Source: Serratia marcescens (GTDB taxonomy: Bacteria; Pseudomonadota; Gammaproteobacteria; Enterobacterales; Enterobacteriaceae). From it: a stretch of 64,000 nucleotides of DNA. Within the stretch, counting starts at the first letter, position 1, and every line of letters begins with the position of its first letter. Below, piece after piece: positions 33,707-42,646 of this stretch. The notes under the pieces are model-generated. The model did not search any database and was not told where the DNA came from. It worked only from the letters and a program-made list of their open reading frames with translations. The DNA lies in assembly GCF_006715005.1 (NCBI RefSeq), contig NZ_VFMJ01000001.1, positions 2,728,001 to 2,792,000 on the forward strand. The letters run 5' to 3'. The position numbers and the translations under genes were made by a program.

Positions 33707-34027
33707 ATGGAAGCGTTATCTCCGAAACAAAAGGAAATACGGCAATTGCAGCACGATCTGCTGCAAACATTATTTGCGCAGTCGCCCCGCAAGTGCCCCG
33801 TCGCCGGGCTGCCGCCGCAGCAGCAATGGCTATCGACGCGGCAACTGGCCAATGCTGTCAACGTCGGTGTTTACCGGGCTCGGCGGCTGTTGTTGGATCT
33901 TGTCGTTCGGCAAAAAGTGATTGTGACGGACGGCTCTATCAACAACTCGTTGAGGTGGTATCCCACCGCGTTGCTGAACGGTGATAACGACGGCATCCCC
34001 AACAGAGATGCCCTCACTCCCCTTTAA
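33707..34027 (+). CDS. PapI/FaeA-like fimbrial switch regulator
   Basis: The 106-residue protein contains a small winged helix: QWLSTRQLANAVNVGVYRAR followed by RLLLDLVVRQKVIV and a wing ending NNSLRWYPT. PapI/FaeA proteins have the same plan (recognition helix with YQAR, then a wing with tyrosine/tryptophan) and steer Lrp to methylation-controlled sites. GAGGA stands seven bases before the ATG. It is divergent from the major subunit gene, the same arrangement as papI and papB/papA. Function as a phase-variation regulator is inferred. Confidence 0.72.
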   Translation: MEALSPKQKEIRQLQHDLLQTLFAQSPRKCPVAGLPPQQQWLSTRQLANAVNVGVYRARRLLLDLVVRQKVIVTDGSINNSLRWYPTALLNGDNDGIPNRDALTPL

Positions 34028-34114
34028 CGGAATAAATATGGCCAACCGGCCTGATTGGCGATATTTCATTGCGGAGTAATGCCGCACACTATTTATATAT
34101 ATTGGGATATTATC

Positions 34115-35086
34115 GTGAGAAAAACAGCCCTGCTATTTTTACGTTGCTGCCTGGCATTATCTTTCTTCATGCTGCTTGGCAATGCCAACGCATTTACCTG
34201 CCGCACGTCCGATGGCGGACTGATTCCACCCGGGGGCTCGGCCACGCCGGTTGACGTCCGGGTACGCATCGGGCCACAGCTTTCTTATGGCAAAAACGAA
34301 ATCGTCAACGTCAGCCAGGTCACCTGTAAAAACGACGTCGCGAGCTGGTATGACTATCTCAAAACCGACAGCCCGGCGCTGTCGATGAACAGTGCGATTT
34401 TTGGCACCATCGGCAGCGGTACCACCATCAACGGCAGCGATTACAACTCTCCGGTGCCATCAGGCATCAGCGTACTCAGCCTGACCAACCTGCAAACTCA
34501 GTCGGTCGCCATCCGGGTCTATATCGTGTTGAACCGTTTCCCAACGCCGGACATCAAGGTGAACAAGGGCGACGTCATCGGTCAAATCAACTTTATTCAG
34601 ACTAACGATCAGCCGGGTTGCCCACAGTGCGGCGTTTATCGCTGGCGCCTGATCGCCGACAATGACGCTTACTTCGTCACCACCAGTTGCACCATCAACA
34701 ACGGCCAGCAGATTAACGTCGACTTCGGCCAGATCCGTCAGGACTTTCTGACTCAGAGCGCCAGCGATGCCCAGATAAAACAGGATAAAGCGCTCAGCTA
34801 CCAATGCGACGACCAGAGCGCGACGCAGGATATTCTGATCCGTATGGTCAGCGACGCCAGCGGCTTCTCCAGCGATTTTATCAAGACCAGCAACCCTAAC
34901 GTCGGCGTGGCCATGGTGTACAACGGGGCGGTGGTAAAGCCCAACAATGCCTTCAGAACGCGCATCGTCAACGGACTGGGCAACGACACCGTAACCTTTG
35001 TGCCGGTGAAGAACAATGTGCCTTACACCAGCATCGCCACCGGCCCGCTGTCAGGCTCGGCCACGCTGATCTTCAGCGCACCTTGA
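34115..35086 (+). CDS. Two-domain fimbrial adhesin (FimH/MrpH-like layout)
   Basis: The 323-residue protein starts at a GTG (34115; VRKTALLFLRCCLALSFF), and the signal peptide probably ends NANA before FTCRTSDGG. An N-terminal receptor-binding-like domain of about 180 residues has several cysteines (VTCKNDVASWYDY, GCPQCGVYRWRL), and a C-terminal pilin domain begins TTSCTINNGQQINVDFGQI and ends GSATLIFSAP. The upstream in-frame ATG codons would put extra residues before the signal and lack a better ribosome site. It lies downstream of the PapI-like gene, on the strand opposite to the rest of the operon, which itself lacks an obvious adhesin. Confidence 0.82.
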   Translation: MRKTALLFLRCCLALSFFMLLGNANAFTCRTSDGGLIPPGGSATPVDVRVRIGPQLSYGKNEIVNVSQVTCKNDVASWYDYLKTDSPALSMNSAIFGTIGSGTTINGSDYNSPVPSGISVLSLTNLQTQSVAIRVYIVLNRFPTPDIKVNKGDVIGQINFIQTNDQPGCPQCGVYRWRLIADNDAYFVTTSCTINNGQQINVDFGQIRQDFLTQSASDAQIKQDKALSYQCDDQSATQDILIRMVSDASGFSSDFIKTSNPNVGVAMVYNGAVVKPNNAFRTRIVNGLGNDTVTFVPVKNNVPYTSIATGPLSGSATLIFSAP

Positions 35087-35099
35087 AACGGGAGTCAGA

Positions 35100-35597
35100 A
35101 TGAACATGACGAAAAAAACGCGCTGCGCTCTGCTGTGGTCACTGAGCCTGATTAGCGCCGCCGCCCAGGCCGCCGACCAGGGCACCAAGGTCAACATCAC
35201 CGCCACCGTGGTGGCGCCTCCGCCTTGCGTGATCAATGACGGGCGCACCATCGATATCGACTTCGGCAAGGTCGGTATCAAGCGCATCGACGGCAATCGC
35301 TATATGCAACGCATCGATTACAGCATCAAATGCGAATTTCTGGATAACAGCCGCCAGCTGAAAATGAAGATCATGGGCGGCGCGGCGGCCTTCGACGGCA
35401 GCGTGTTAACCAGCAGCGTCAATGGATTGGGCATCAAGCTGTTGGCCAACGGTAAGGCCTTTGCCATCAATACGCCGCTGAACATCGATTACGCCAATCC
35501 GCCGACGCTTGATGCAGTACCGGTGAAAAACAGCGCCGTCACCCTGGCGGAAGGCGATTTCACCAGCGGCGCCACCATGCTGGTGGACTACTTTTAA
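35100..35597 (+). CDS. Minor fimbrial subunit next to the adhesin
   Basis: The 165-residue pilin has a signal peptide (CALLWSLSLISAAAQA), then TKVNITATVVAPPPCVINDG and the second cysteine in SIKCEFLDNS; it ends TSGATMLVDYF. It resembles MrpG/PapK-like linkers. The gap to the adhesin gene is 13 bases, so the two are cotranscribed. The start could be ATG 35100 or ATG 35106. Confidence 0.87.
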   Translation: MNMTKKTRCALLWSLSLISAAAQAADQGTKVNITATVVAPPPCVINDGRTIDIDFGKVGIKRIDGNRYMQRIDYSIKCEFLDNSRQLKMKIMGGAAAFDGSVLTSSVNGLGIKLLANGKAFAINTPLNIDYANPPTLDAVPVKNSAVTLAEGDFTSGATMLVDYF

Positions 35598-35620
35598 ACA
35601 CCCCGCATCCCAGAAACTTG

Positions 35621-35654
35621 CGAAAAAAAAGCCGCAACGTCTCCGTTGCGGCTT
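35621..35654 (-). terminator. Terminator of dacC
   Basis: AAGCCGCAACG and CGTTGCGGCTT form an eleven-pair stem (35629-35639 with 35644-35654) with a four-base loop. On the minus strand it is followed by eight T. Confidence 0.85.
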
Positions 35655-35699
35655 GGTCGAGAATCTTGCGCCCGGGGCGCGCGCCTCACATCAGGGTAT

Positions 35700-36905
35700 T
35701 TAGCCGAAGATCCCGCCGAACCATTGGCTCAGCTTCATCATCACCATATCCCAGATGCGGCTGAAGAAGTTGCCCTCTTTCACCTCTTGCATCACCACCA
35801 GCGGGCGCTGCTCGATGGTCTTGCCGTCCAGTTGGAAATCGATGGTGCCGACCACCTGGTTTTTCGCCAGCGGCGCTTCCAGCGTCGGTTGGGTCAGCTT
35901 GTAGCTGGCCTTCAGGTTTTTCATCTGCCCTTTCGGAATGGTGACCGAGGCGTCTTTCGCCACGCCGAGCGGCACTTCGCTGACGTCGCCGAACCACACT
36001 TTCTGGGTGACGAACGGCTTATCGGCCTTGATCGGCGTCGCGGTTTCATAGAAACGGAAGCCCCAGGTCAGCAGCTTTTCGCTTTCGCTGAAGCGCACGC
36101 GATCGCTCGGCGCGCCCAGCACCACCGAGATCAGGCGCATCGGGCCGTCGGTGGCGGACGCCACCAGGTTGTGGCCTGCACCGCTGGTGTAACCGGTCTT
36201 GATGCCGTCGACGTTCAGGTTGCTGCTCCACAGCAGGCGGTTGCGGTTAATCTGGCGGATCTTGTTAAAGGTGAACTCTTTCTCTTTATGCAGCGCGTAT
36301 TCGTCCGGCACGTCGCGGATCAGCGCCTGGCTCAGCAGCGCCATGTCGCGCGCGGTGCTGTACTGCCCTTCCGCATCCAGACCGTGCACCGTCAGGAAGT
36401 GGGTATTCTGCAGCCCCAGAGATTTGGCGTAGTTGTTCATCAGGCCGACGAACGAATCTTGGCTGCCCGCCACGTAATCCGCCAGCGCGATGCTGGCATC
36501 GTTGCCCGACTGGATCACGATGCCTTTATTCAGCTCCAGCACCGGCACCTGATCGCCCGGCTTGATGAACATCAGTGAAGAACCGCGCAGCGCCGGGTTA
36601 CCGGGCGCCCAGGCATCTTTACCGACGGTGACCAGGTCGTCCGGCTTGATCTTGCCGGCCTTGATCGCTTGGCCGATCACGTAGCTGGACATGATCTTGG
36701 TCAGGCTGGCGGGATCGAGACGCGTATCGGAATTACCTTCGGTCAGCACCTTGCCGCTGTTGTAATCCATCAGAATGTAGGCCTTGGCGTCTACCTGCGG
36801 CGGCGCCGGCGGCTCGGCAGCGCGCACGGCCGGTGCGGCCAGCAACAGGATGCCTACGCTGAAGGTCAGTTTTTTCAGGGAAGTGGATAAGTTTTTTTTC
36901 ATCAT
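35700..36905 (-). CDS. dacC: D-alanyl-D-alanine carboxypeptidase DacC (PBP6)
   Basis: DacC trims the terminal D-Ala of peptidoglycan pentapeptides in the periplasm. From ATG 36905 it has 401 residues, close to the 400 of E. coli. The active-site motifs are complete: SLTK in [16 protein letters not shown] in [11 protein letters not shown] and KTG in [13 protein letters not shown] signal peptide ([18 protein letters not shown]) and the C-terminal amphipathic membrane anchor ([20 protein letters not shown]) are present. The gene keeps its E. coli-like neighbourhood of deoR, ybjG and yliJ. Confidence 0.95.
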   Translation of the reverse strand: MMKKNLSTSLKKLTFSVGILLLAAPAVRAAEPPAPPQVDAKAYILMDYNSGKVLTEGNSDTRLDPASLTKIMSSYVIGQAIKAGKIKPDDLVTVGKDAWAPGNPALRGSSLMFIKPGDQVPVLELNKGIVIQSGNDASIALADYVAGSQDSFVGLMNNYAKSLGLQNTHFLTVHGLDAEGQYSTARDMALLSQALIRDVPDEYALHKEKEFTFNKIRQINRNRLLWSSNLNVDGIKTGYTSGAGHNLVASATDGPMRLISVVLGAPSDRVRFSESEKLLTWGFRFYETATPIKADKPFVTQKVWFGDVSEVPLGVAKDASVTIPKGQMKNLKASYKLTQPTLEAPLAKNQVVGTIDFQLDGKTIEQRPLVVMQEVKEGNFFSRIWDMVMMKLSQWFGGIFG

Positions 36906-37371
36906 GACGTCGCCAGAGTGTCCATTCAAACCATTGAAATAGCGTTAACTTTCAAACATGTTCACGTTTTAAGCCAACCAGCGAGAGTGGCCCGGTGCGC
37001 GCATGCCGGCCGCAACCCCCTGCGGCGCCCATAGCGGGTAACACAACGCACCGAAAATGCCCTTGCTGTGAGTTTATGTGATTTATCTTATTTTTGCAGG
37101 GTTTAGCGTGAATTTTCAGCATTTTTACATAACTGTACGCAGGCCCCTGCTGATCGTTTAAAAAAACATCGCGACGCGCATTTTTGCACCCATCCACGGC
37201 CACACGGCCAAGCATCTGCACTGCTAAACATCTGCGCATCCATACGTCTAAAAAAGATTAATATATTCCATAATGGCATATAGAACCGTTATTTGTTCTT
37301 TTTAAAGCGCTTATCCTCAGCGCTATCATCCATACAAAGACTTTTATACCGAATAATCCTGGAGATGAGTC
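36906..37371. other. Intergenic region between dacC and the cystathionine beta-synthase gene
   Basis: These 466 bases must carry the divergent promoters of dacC and of the transsulfuration genes. The right half is AT-rich, with a palindrome CCATAATGG at about 37267 and a run TTTGTTCTTTTTAAAGCGC that could lie within a promoter. I see no ORF or RNA that I could support. Confidence 0.4.
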
Positions 37372-38739
37372 ATGGCGATCCCCCATTCCGTCATCGAGAT
37401 GATTGGCAATACCCCGATGCTGGAACTGACCCAGTTCGATACCGGCCCGTGCCGGCTGTTCGTCAAGCTGGAGAACCAAAACCCCGGCGGTTCGATCAAA
37501 GACCGCGTGGCGCTGTCGATGATCGAACAGGCCGAGCGCGACGGCAAGCTGCAGCCGGGCGGCACCATCATCGAAGCCACCGCCGGCAATACTGGCCTGG
37601 GATTGGCGCTGGTGGCGGCGCTGAAAGGCTATAAGCTGCTGCTGGTGGTGCCGGACAAGATGAGCCGCGAGAAGATCTTCCACCTGCGCGCGCTGGGCGT
37701 GGAAGTGCTGTTGACCCGCTCGGACGTCGGCAAGGGGCATCCGGCTTACTATCAGGATTACGCCAAACGCCTCGCCGGGGAGATCCCCGGCGCCTTTTAT
37801 ATCGATCAGTTCAACAACCCGGCCAATCCGGCAGCCCATACCACCACTACCGCGCCCGAACTGTGGCGGCAGATGGAGCACGACGTGGACGCTATCGTGG
37901 TCGGCGTCGGCTCCGGCGGCACGCTGGGCGGGCTGAGCCGCTATTTCGCCGACGTTTCGCCGCAGACGGAATTTGTGCTGGCCGACCCTGCCGGTTCTAT
38001 TCTGGCGGACTATCTCGACAACGGTCACATCGGCGAAGCGGGCAGTTGGTTAGTCGAGGGCATCGGCGAAGACTTTGTCCCGCCGCTCAGCGACTTTGAC
38101 CAGGTCCGCAACGCTTACCGCATCGGCGACGCGGAGGCCTTCACTACCGCGCGCGATCTACTGCGCAAGGAAGGCGTGCTGGCGGGATCGTCCACCGGCA
38201 CCCTGCTGGCCGCCGCATTGCGTTACTGCCGCGCACAGGCCGAACCCAAGCGAGTGGTGACCTTCGTCTGCGACAGCGGCAACAAATACCTGTCTAAAAT
38301 GTATAACGACCACTGGATGCTGGAACAGGGCCTGCTGAGCAAGCCGCAGCACGGCGATCTGCGCGATCTGATCGCCTACCGCCACGACGAAGGTGCGGCC
38401 GTTTCTGCCGCGCCGGACGACACGCTGGCGATCGTGCACGCCCGCATGCGGCTGTACGACATCTCGCAGCTGCCGGTGCTGGAAGGCGATCGGGTGGTCG
38501 GTTTGATCGATGAGTGGGATCTGCTGAACGCCGTCCAGGCCGACGCCGCCCACTTCAGCCTGCCGGCCGGCAGCGCGATGACCAAGCAAGTCCATACGCT
38601 GCAAAAAGAAGCCGGCTACGACGAATTACAGGCCACCTTCAACCATGGCCACGTCGCGGTAGTGCTCGACGGCGAGCGCTTCCTCGGCCTGATTACCCGC
38701 ACAGACGTACTTAACGCCTGGCGCCAAAAATTACGTTAA
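37372..38739 (+). CDS. Cystathionine beta-synthase
   Basis: The PLP enzyme joins homocysteine and serine to cystathionine, the first step of reverse transsulfuration. The 455-residue protein has a catalytic domain of the cysteine-synthase fold (NPGGSIKDRVALSMIEQAE with the PLP lysine, ATAGNTGLGLALVAAL, VGVGSGGTLGG) and a C-terminal CBS pair (about 340-455: ARMRLYDISQLPVLEGDRVV, FLGLITRTDVLNAW). It has no heme domain. GGAG stands eight bases before the ATG. It is 12 bases upstream of the gamma-lyase gene and forms an operon with it. Confidence 0.92.
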   Translation: MAIPHSVIEMIGNTPMLELTQFDTGPCRLFVKLENQNPGGSIKDRVALSMIEQAERDGKLQPGGTIIEATAGNTGLGLALVAALKGYKLLLVVPDKMSREKIFHLRALGVEVLLTRSDVGKGHPAYYQDYAKRLAGEIPGAFYIDQFNNPANPAAHTTTTAPELWRQMEHDVDAIVVGVGSGGTLGGLSRYFADVSPQTEFVLADPAGSILADYLDNGHIGEAGSWLVEGIGEDFVPPLSDFDQVRNAYRIGDAEAFTTARDLLRKEGVLAGSSTGTLLAAALRYCRAQAEPKRVVTFVCDSGNKYLSKMYNDHWMLEQGLLSKPQHGDLRDLIAYRHDEGAAVSAAPDDTLAIVHARMRLYDISQLPVLEGDRVVGLIDEWDLLNAVQADAAHFSLPAGSAMTKQVHTLQKEAGYDELQATFNHGHVAVVLDGERFLGLITRTDVLNAWRQKLR

Positions 38740-38751
38740 TAAGGACCCATT

Positions 38752-39897
38752 ATGGCCAAGTTTGATACGTTGACCGTTCACGCCGGTTACACCCCGGACG
38801 CGACCGGCGCAGTGATGCCGGCGATTTACGCCACCTCCACCTACGCCCAACCGGCACCGGGCGAGCATACCGGCTACGAATACTCCCGCAGCGCCAACCC
38901 GACGCGCACCGCGCTGGAAAGCGCCATCGCCGAACTGGAAGGCGGCAGCCGCGGCTACGCCTTCGCCTCCGGTCTGGCGGCCTGCTCCACGGTGCTGGAG
39001 CTGCTCGATAAAGACAGCCACCTGATCGCGGTAGACGACCTGTACGGCGGCACCTATCGCCTGCTGGAAAAGGTGCGCAGCCGCACCGCCGGCCTGCGCG
39101 TCACCTACGTGTCACCGGCGGATCTCGCCGGGCTGGAACAGGCGGTCGAGCCGGATACCAAAATGATCTGGGTGGAAACCCCGACCAACCCATTGCTGAA
39201 ACTGGCGGATCTGAGCGCCATCGCCGCGATCGCCAAAAAGCATCAGCTTATCAGCGTGGCGGACAATACCTTCGCTTCGCCGTATCTGCAGCGTCCGCTG
39301 GATCTGGGCTTTGACGTGGTGGTGCACTCCGCCACCAAATACCTCAATGGTCACTCCGACGTAGTGGCGGGCGTCGCTGCGGTGGGGGATAACCCGGCGC
39401 TGGCGGAGCAGCTCGGTTTCCTGCAAAACGCGGTCGGCGGCATTCTCGATCCGTTCAGCAGCTTCCTGACGCTGCGCGGCATTCGCACCCTGGCCCTGCG
39501 CATGCAGCGCCACAGCGACAGCGCGCTGTGCATCGCCCAGTGGCTGGAGAGCCAGCCGCAGGTGGAAAACGTCTACTATCCCGGCCTGCCGAGCCACCCG
39601 CAGCATGAACTGGCGGCGCGCCAGATGACGCGCTTCGGCGGCATGATCTCGGTGCGGCTGAAAGGCGACGACGCCTATGCGCGCCGGGTCATCCAGCGCT
39701 CGCACCTGTTCACCCTGGCGGAAAGCCTGGGCGGCGTGGAAAGCCTGATCAGCCAACCGTTCAGCATGACGCACGCCTCCATTCCGCTGGAACAGCGCCT
39801 GGCAACCGGCATCACACCGCAGCTGGTGCGCCTGTCGGTGGGGATTGAGGATGTGGAAGATCTGATCGCCGATCTGCAGCAGGCGCTGGCGGAATAA
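38752..39897 (+). CDS. Cystathionine gamma-lyase (trans-sulfuration PLP enzyme)
   Basis: The 381-residue protein belongs to the Cys/Met-metabolism PLP family. Landmarks are the PLP lysine in [33 protein letters not shown] near the N-terminus and [15 protein letters not shown]. Because it follows cystathionine beta-synthase it most likely splits cystathionine to cysteine, 2-oxobutyrate and ammonia; gamma-synthase activity cannot be excluded from sequence. The pair allows cysteine to be made from methionine-derived homocysteine. Confidence 0.88.
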   Translation: MAKFDTLTVHAGYTPDATGAVMPAIYATSTYAQPAPGEHTGYEYSRSANPTRTALESAIAELEGGSRGYAFASGLAACSTVLELLDKDSHLIAVDDLYGGTYRLLEKVRSRTAGLRVTYVSPADLAGLEQAVEPDTKMIWVETPTNPLLKLADLSAIAAIAKKHQLISVADNTFASPYLQRPLDLGFDVVVHSATKYLNGHSDVVAGVAAVGDNPALAEQLGFLQNAVGGILDPFSSFLTLRGIRTLALRMQRHSDSALCIAQWLESQPQVENVYYPGLPSHPQHELAARQMTRFGGMISVRLKGDDAYARRVIQRSHLFTLAESLGGVESLISQPFSMTHASIPLEQRLATGITPQLVRLSVGIEDVEDLIADLQQALAE

Positions 39898-39916
39898 TCG
39901 CCGAATCAATCGCCAT

Positions 39917-39943
39917 CAGCCCGGCCGGCGTGCCGGGCTTTTT
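39917..39943 (+). terminator. Terminator of the transsulfuration operon
   Basis: AGCCCGGC and GCCGGGCT form an eight-pair stem with a six-base loop, followed by six T. Confidence 0.85.
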
Positions 39944-39955
39944 TGTGCCTGATGT

Positions 39956-40981
39956 TCAGACGCCGATGACGTCCCGATAAAAGCGCTGTGCCACATCGGG
40001 GTGGGAACGGATGCGGCCTTTCAGGTAGTTATACCCCACGTCGCGCAGCAGCGGGTTGAGCGGATCGCTGGCCGGGCCGCGCGCCTGCGCCGCCAACGGC
40101 GGCGGCAGTTGATACAACGGCACCACCGCGTCCAAGCGCGCGCCGAGGAAGAACGCGATCGACATCCTGTCGTACCCCGCCGGCGGCGTTTCCACCCGAT
40201 GCACCGTGGCGCGCAGATAGCCGTTGGTCGCCAGCTCCAGCAGCTCGCCGATGTTCACCACGAAGGTGTCTTCACGCGGCTGCGCGTCTATCCATTGCCC
40301 TTCGCTTACCTCCACCTGCAGCCCTTTTTGCGCGTCCTGCAGCAGGAAGCTGAGAAAACCGGAGTCCTTGTGCGCACCGACGCCCTGTGCACTGTCGGTA
40401 GCCTCCCGCCCCGGGTAGCGGATCAGTTTGATGTGCTCGTTGGGCTTCTCGCCGTACAAGCGATCGAAAGCCTGCTCCGGCAGCGACAGCGCCAAAGCGA
40501 AAGCGCGCAGCAGCCGCAGCGACATGGCGGTCATCGCCTGTTGCCACTGCAGCAGCAGCGGTTTCAGCGTCGGCAGCGCCGCCGGCCACTGGTTTGGCCC
40601 CTGTAAGCACGCCCAGCGCGGCGTGTCGTCAGACAACGTCAGCGCCGGGCGTTCGGCGCCGATATCGAACTGCTCGCGCCAGTCCGGCTGCCCGCGCGTC
40701 AGCTCCGCCGCCGCCCGGTTGTAACCGCGAAAGTGCGGCGAATGCACCATCTGCACCGCCAATTTGTCGGCTTCCGGCAGCGCGAAAAATTGCCGCGCGG
40801 CGTGCTGCAGCCGCGCATTCAACGCGCCGTCCACGCCGTGGCCGCGCAGATAGAAAAAGCCGACGTCGCGGGCCGCCGCGCGCAGATCGTCGAGAAAGGC
40901 GCGCCGCCGGCGCGCATCGCCGTCAAGCTGCGAAAGATCCAGCAGCGGCAGCGTCTTCAGCGTCGTCAGGTGCGTCATCAT
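39956..40981 (-). CDS. 2-oxoglutarate/Fe(II)-dependent oxygenase, isopenicillin-N-synthase-like
   Basis: The 341-residue protein has the N-terminal DIOX_N region (PLLDLSQLDGDARRRRAF, FFYLRGHGVD) and a C-terminal double-stranded beta-helix with the iron facial triad: His and Asp in GVGAHKDSGFLSF, and the second His in RATVHRVETP, plus the 2-oxoglutarate-binding Arg/Ser in DRMSIAFFLG. The substrate is unknown. It faces the transsulfuration operon in a convergent way. The start is one of two adjacent ATG codons. Confidence 0.88.
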   Translation of the reverse strand: MMTHLTTLKTLPLLDLSQLDGDARRRRAFLDDLRAAARDVGFFYLRGHGVDGALNARLQHAARQFFALPEADKLAVQMVHSPHFRGYNRAAAELTRGQPDWREQFDIGAERPALTLSDDTPRWACLQGPNQWPAALPTLKPLLLQWQQAMTAMSLRLLRAFALALSLPEQAFDRLYGEKPNEHIKLIRYPGREATDSAQGVGAHKDSGFLSFLLQDAQKGLQVEVSEGQWIDAQPREDTFVVNIGELLELATNGYLRATVHRVETPPAGYDRMSIAFFLGARLDAVVPLYQLPPPLAAQARGPASDPLNPLLRDVGYNYLKGRIRSHPDVAQRFYRDVIGV

Positions 40982-41039
40982 GCGGTTCCTCTTGTTCCCC
41001 GATCACGATCGGGCTGCCATACAGGCGAATAATCAACAT
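40923..41039 (-). CDS. Possible small ORF overlapping the oxygenase start
   Basis: The minus strand has GGAGAG six bases before ATG 41039 and then 38 codons (MLIIRLYGSPIVIGEQEE...), running in another frame over the first 59 bases of the oxygenase gene. The ribosome site is strong. The product could be a genuine tiny protein or a leader that couples translation to the oxygenase; the acidic tail is encoded by sequence shared with that gene and may be uninformative. Confidence 0.3.
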   Translation of the reverse strand: MLIIRLYGSPIVIGEQEEPHDDAPDDAEDAAAAGSFAA

Positions 41040-41266
41040 TGTCTCTCTCCAGCGGGTAGCTGCGTTTGCCTCATAGTTATCACCGCGCTCGCCGGGGCGG
41101 CCAATATTGTTGCGTTCTAAGTTATGCAAACGTTCAACAAACTGTCGCAAAACCGTCATCAATGTTTCTTATGCTCTGCGCAATTTCGCCGACGCCGCTG
41201 GCTGGCGATGGGCGCTATCCGCTATCCTGTAAACGACCACATACCCTGCCTGCCGGAGAAATACTG

Positions 41267-41923
41267 ATGGATTTAGCCTTATTCGACCTGGATGAAACCC
41301 TGATTGACGATGACAGCGCCAGCCTGTGGATCCGCTGGCTGGTCGGCCAGGGCTTCGCGCCGGCGGAGCTGGAACTGCAGGAGCAGCAGCTGATGCAGCT
41401 CTATTATCAGGGCAAGCTGTCGATGGAGGACTACATGCAGGCCACGCTGGCACCGCTGACCGGCCTGAGCGTGCAAACCGTGGCCGGCTGGGTGCAACGC
41501 TACATTCGCCGCGATATCCTGCCGCGCGTCTATCCCGCCGCCCGTGAGCGCCTGCAGTGGCACCGCGAGCGCGGCGACTGCATCCTGGTGATCTCCGCCA
41601 CCGGCGAACACCTGGTGGCGCCGATCGCCGAACAGCTCGGCGCCGACGATGCGCTGGCGATCGGCGTGGAAATCAGCGACGGCCGCTTCACCGGCAACAC
41701 CTACGGCACCATGACCTACCAACAGGGCAAGGTGATCCGCCTGCAGCACTGGCTGACGCAGCATCCACACCTGAAGTTCGAGCACAGCCATGGCTACAGC
41801 GACTCTCTCAACGATAAGGCGATGCTGCAATTCGTCGACAGCGCCACGGTGATCAACCCAGACAGCGAACTGAGCGCGCTGGCGGCGGAGCACGGTTGGG
41901 AAGTGTGCCGCTGGGAGCGTTGA
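41267..41923 (+). CDS. HAD-superfamily phosphatase (SerB-like IB subfamily)
   Basis: The 218-residue protein shows the four HAD motifs: LFDLDETLIDDDSA with both aspartates, VISATGEH, the lysine in QQGKVIRLQ, and HGYSDSLNDKAML with its acidic pair. The cap sequence between motifs I and II is helical, as in subfamily IB (phosphoserine phosphatase-like). I start at ATG 41267, with GGAGAA seven bases upstream. The physiological substrate is unknown. Confidence 0.87.
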   Translation: MDLALFDLDETLIDDDSASLWIRWLVGQGFAPAELELQEQQLMQLYYQGKLSMEDYMQATLAPLTGLSVQTVAGWVQRYIRRDILPRVYPAARERLQWHRERGDCILVISATGEHLVAPIAEQLGADDALAIGVEISDGRFTGNTYGTMTYQQGKVIRLQHWLTQHPHLKFEHSHGYSDSLNDKAMLQFVDSATVINPDSELSALAAEHGWEVCRWER

Positions 41924-42012
41924 TCGGCAGACAAAAAATGCCCTGCGGTGTGACAAAAAGCGCATTGTGGCGTAGGTATTAAGGGTCTTTAATCCGCTAA
42001 CGGAGTTATCCC

Positions 42013-42633
42013 ATGCTGACCATTTGGGGTCGTGAGAATTCGAACAACGTCAGGAAGGTGCTGTGGTGCGCCGCCGAACTGGGGCTGAGCTATACCCACA
42101 TCAACGCCGGCGGCGCGTTCGGCAAGGTCAACGAAGAGAGTTACCGCGCGCTGAACCCGAACGGCCTGGTGCCGTTGCTGCAGGACGATGACTTCGTGCT
42201 GTGGGAGTCCAACACCATCGTGCGCTACCTGGCGGCGAAATTCGGCGACGCGACGTTCTATCCGCAAGATCTGCAGGCGCGCGCCGCCGCCGAGAAATGG
42301 ATGGACTGGACCACCTCGACTATCGTTCCGGCCTTCACCATCGTCTTTTGGGGCCTGATCCGCACCGCGCCGGAGCTGCGCGACATGGCGAAAATCGAAG
42401 CGGCGATCGCCACGCTGGAAAAACACTTCGACGTCATTGAACAGACGCTGGCGCACCAGCCTTACCTCTCCGGCGACGCATTCGGCTTCGGCGATATTCC
42501 GCTCGGCAGCTTCGCCTACGGCTGGTTCGAGATGCCGATCGCCCGCCGCTCGCGGCCGAACATGGAACGCTGGTATCAGCAGCTGCGCGATCGCCCGGCC
42601 TATCAGCGCGGCGTGATGAGCGAACTCACCTGA
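42013..42633 (+). CDS. yliJ: Glutathione S-transferase, YliJ/GstB-like
   Basis: The 206-residue protein has the thioredoxin-fold N-terminal domain (MLTIWGRENSNNVRKVLWCA, with the glutathione-site stretch NGLVPLLQDDDFVLWESNTI) and a helical C-terminal domain (DAFGFGDIPLGSFAYGWFEM). The neighbour on the right is yliI, the same pair as in E. coli, which supports the orthology. It may act in detoxifying electrophiles. Confidence 0.88.
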   Translation: MLTIWGRENSNNVRKVLWCAAELGLSYTHINAGGAFGKVNEESYRALNPNGLVPLLQDDDFVLWESNTIVRYLAAKFGDATFYPQDLQARAAAEKWMDWTTSTIVPAFTIVFWGLIRTAPELRDMAKIEAAIATLEKHFDVIEQTLAHQPYLSGDAFGFGDIPLGSFAYGWFEMPIARRSRPNMERWYQQLRDRPAYQRGVMSELT

Positions 42634-42646
42634 TGCGTGCGGGGCG

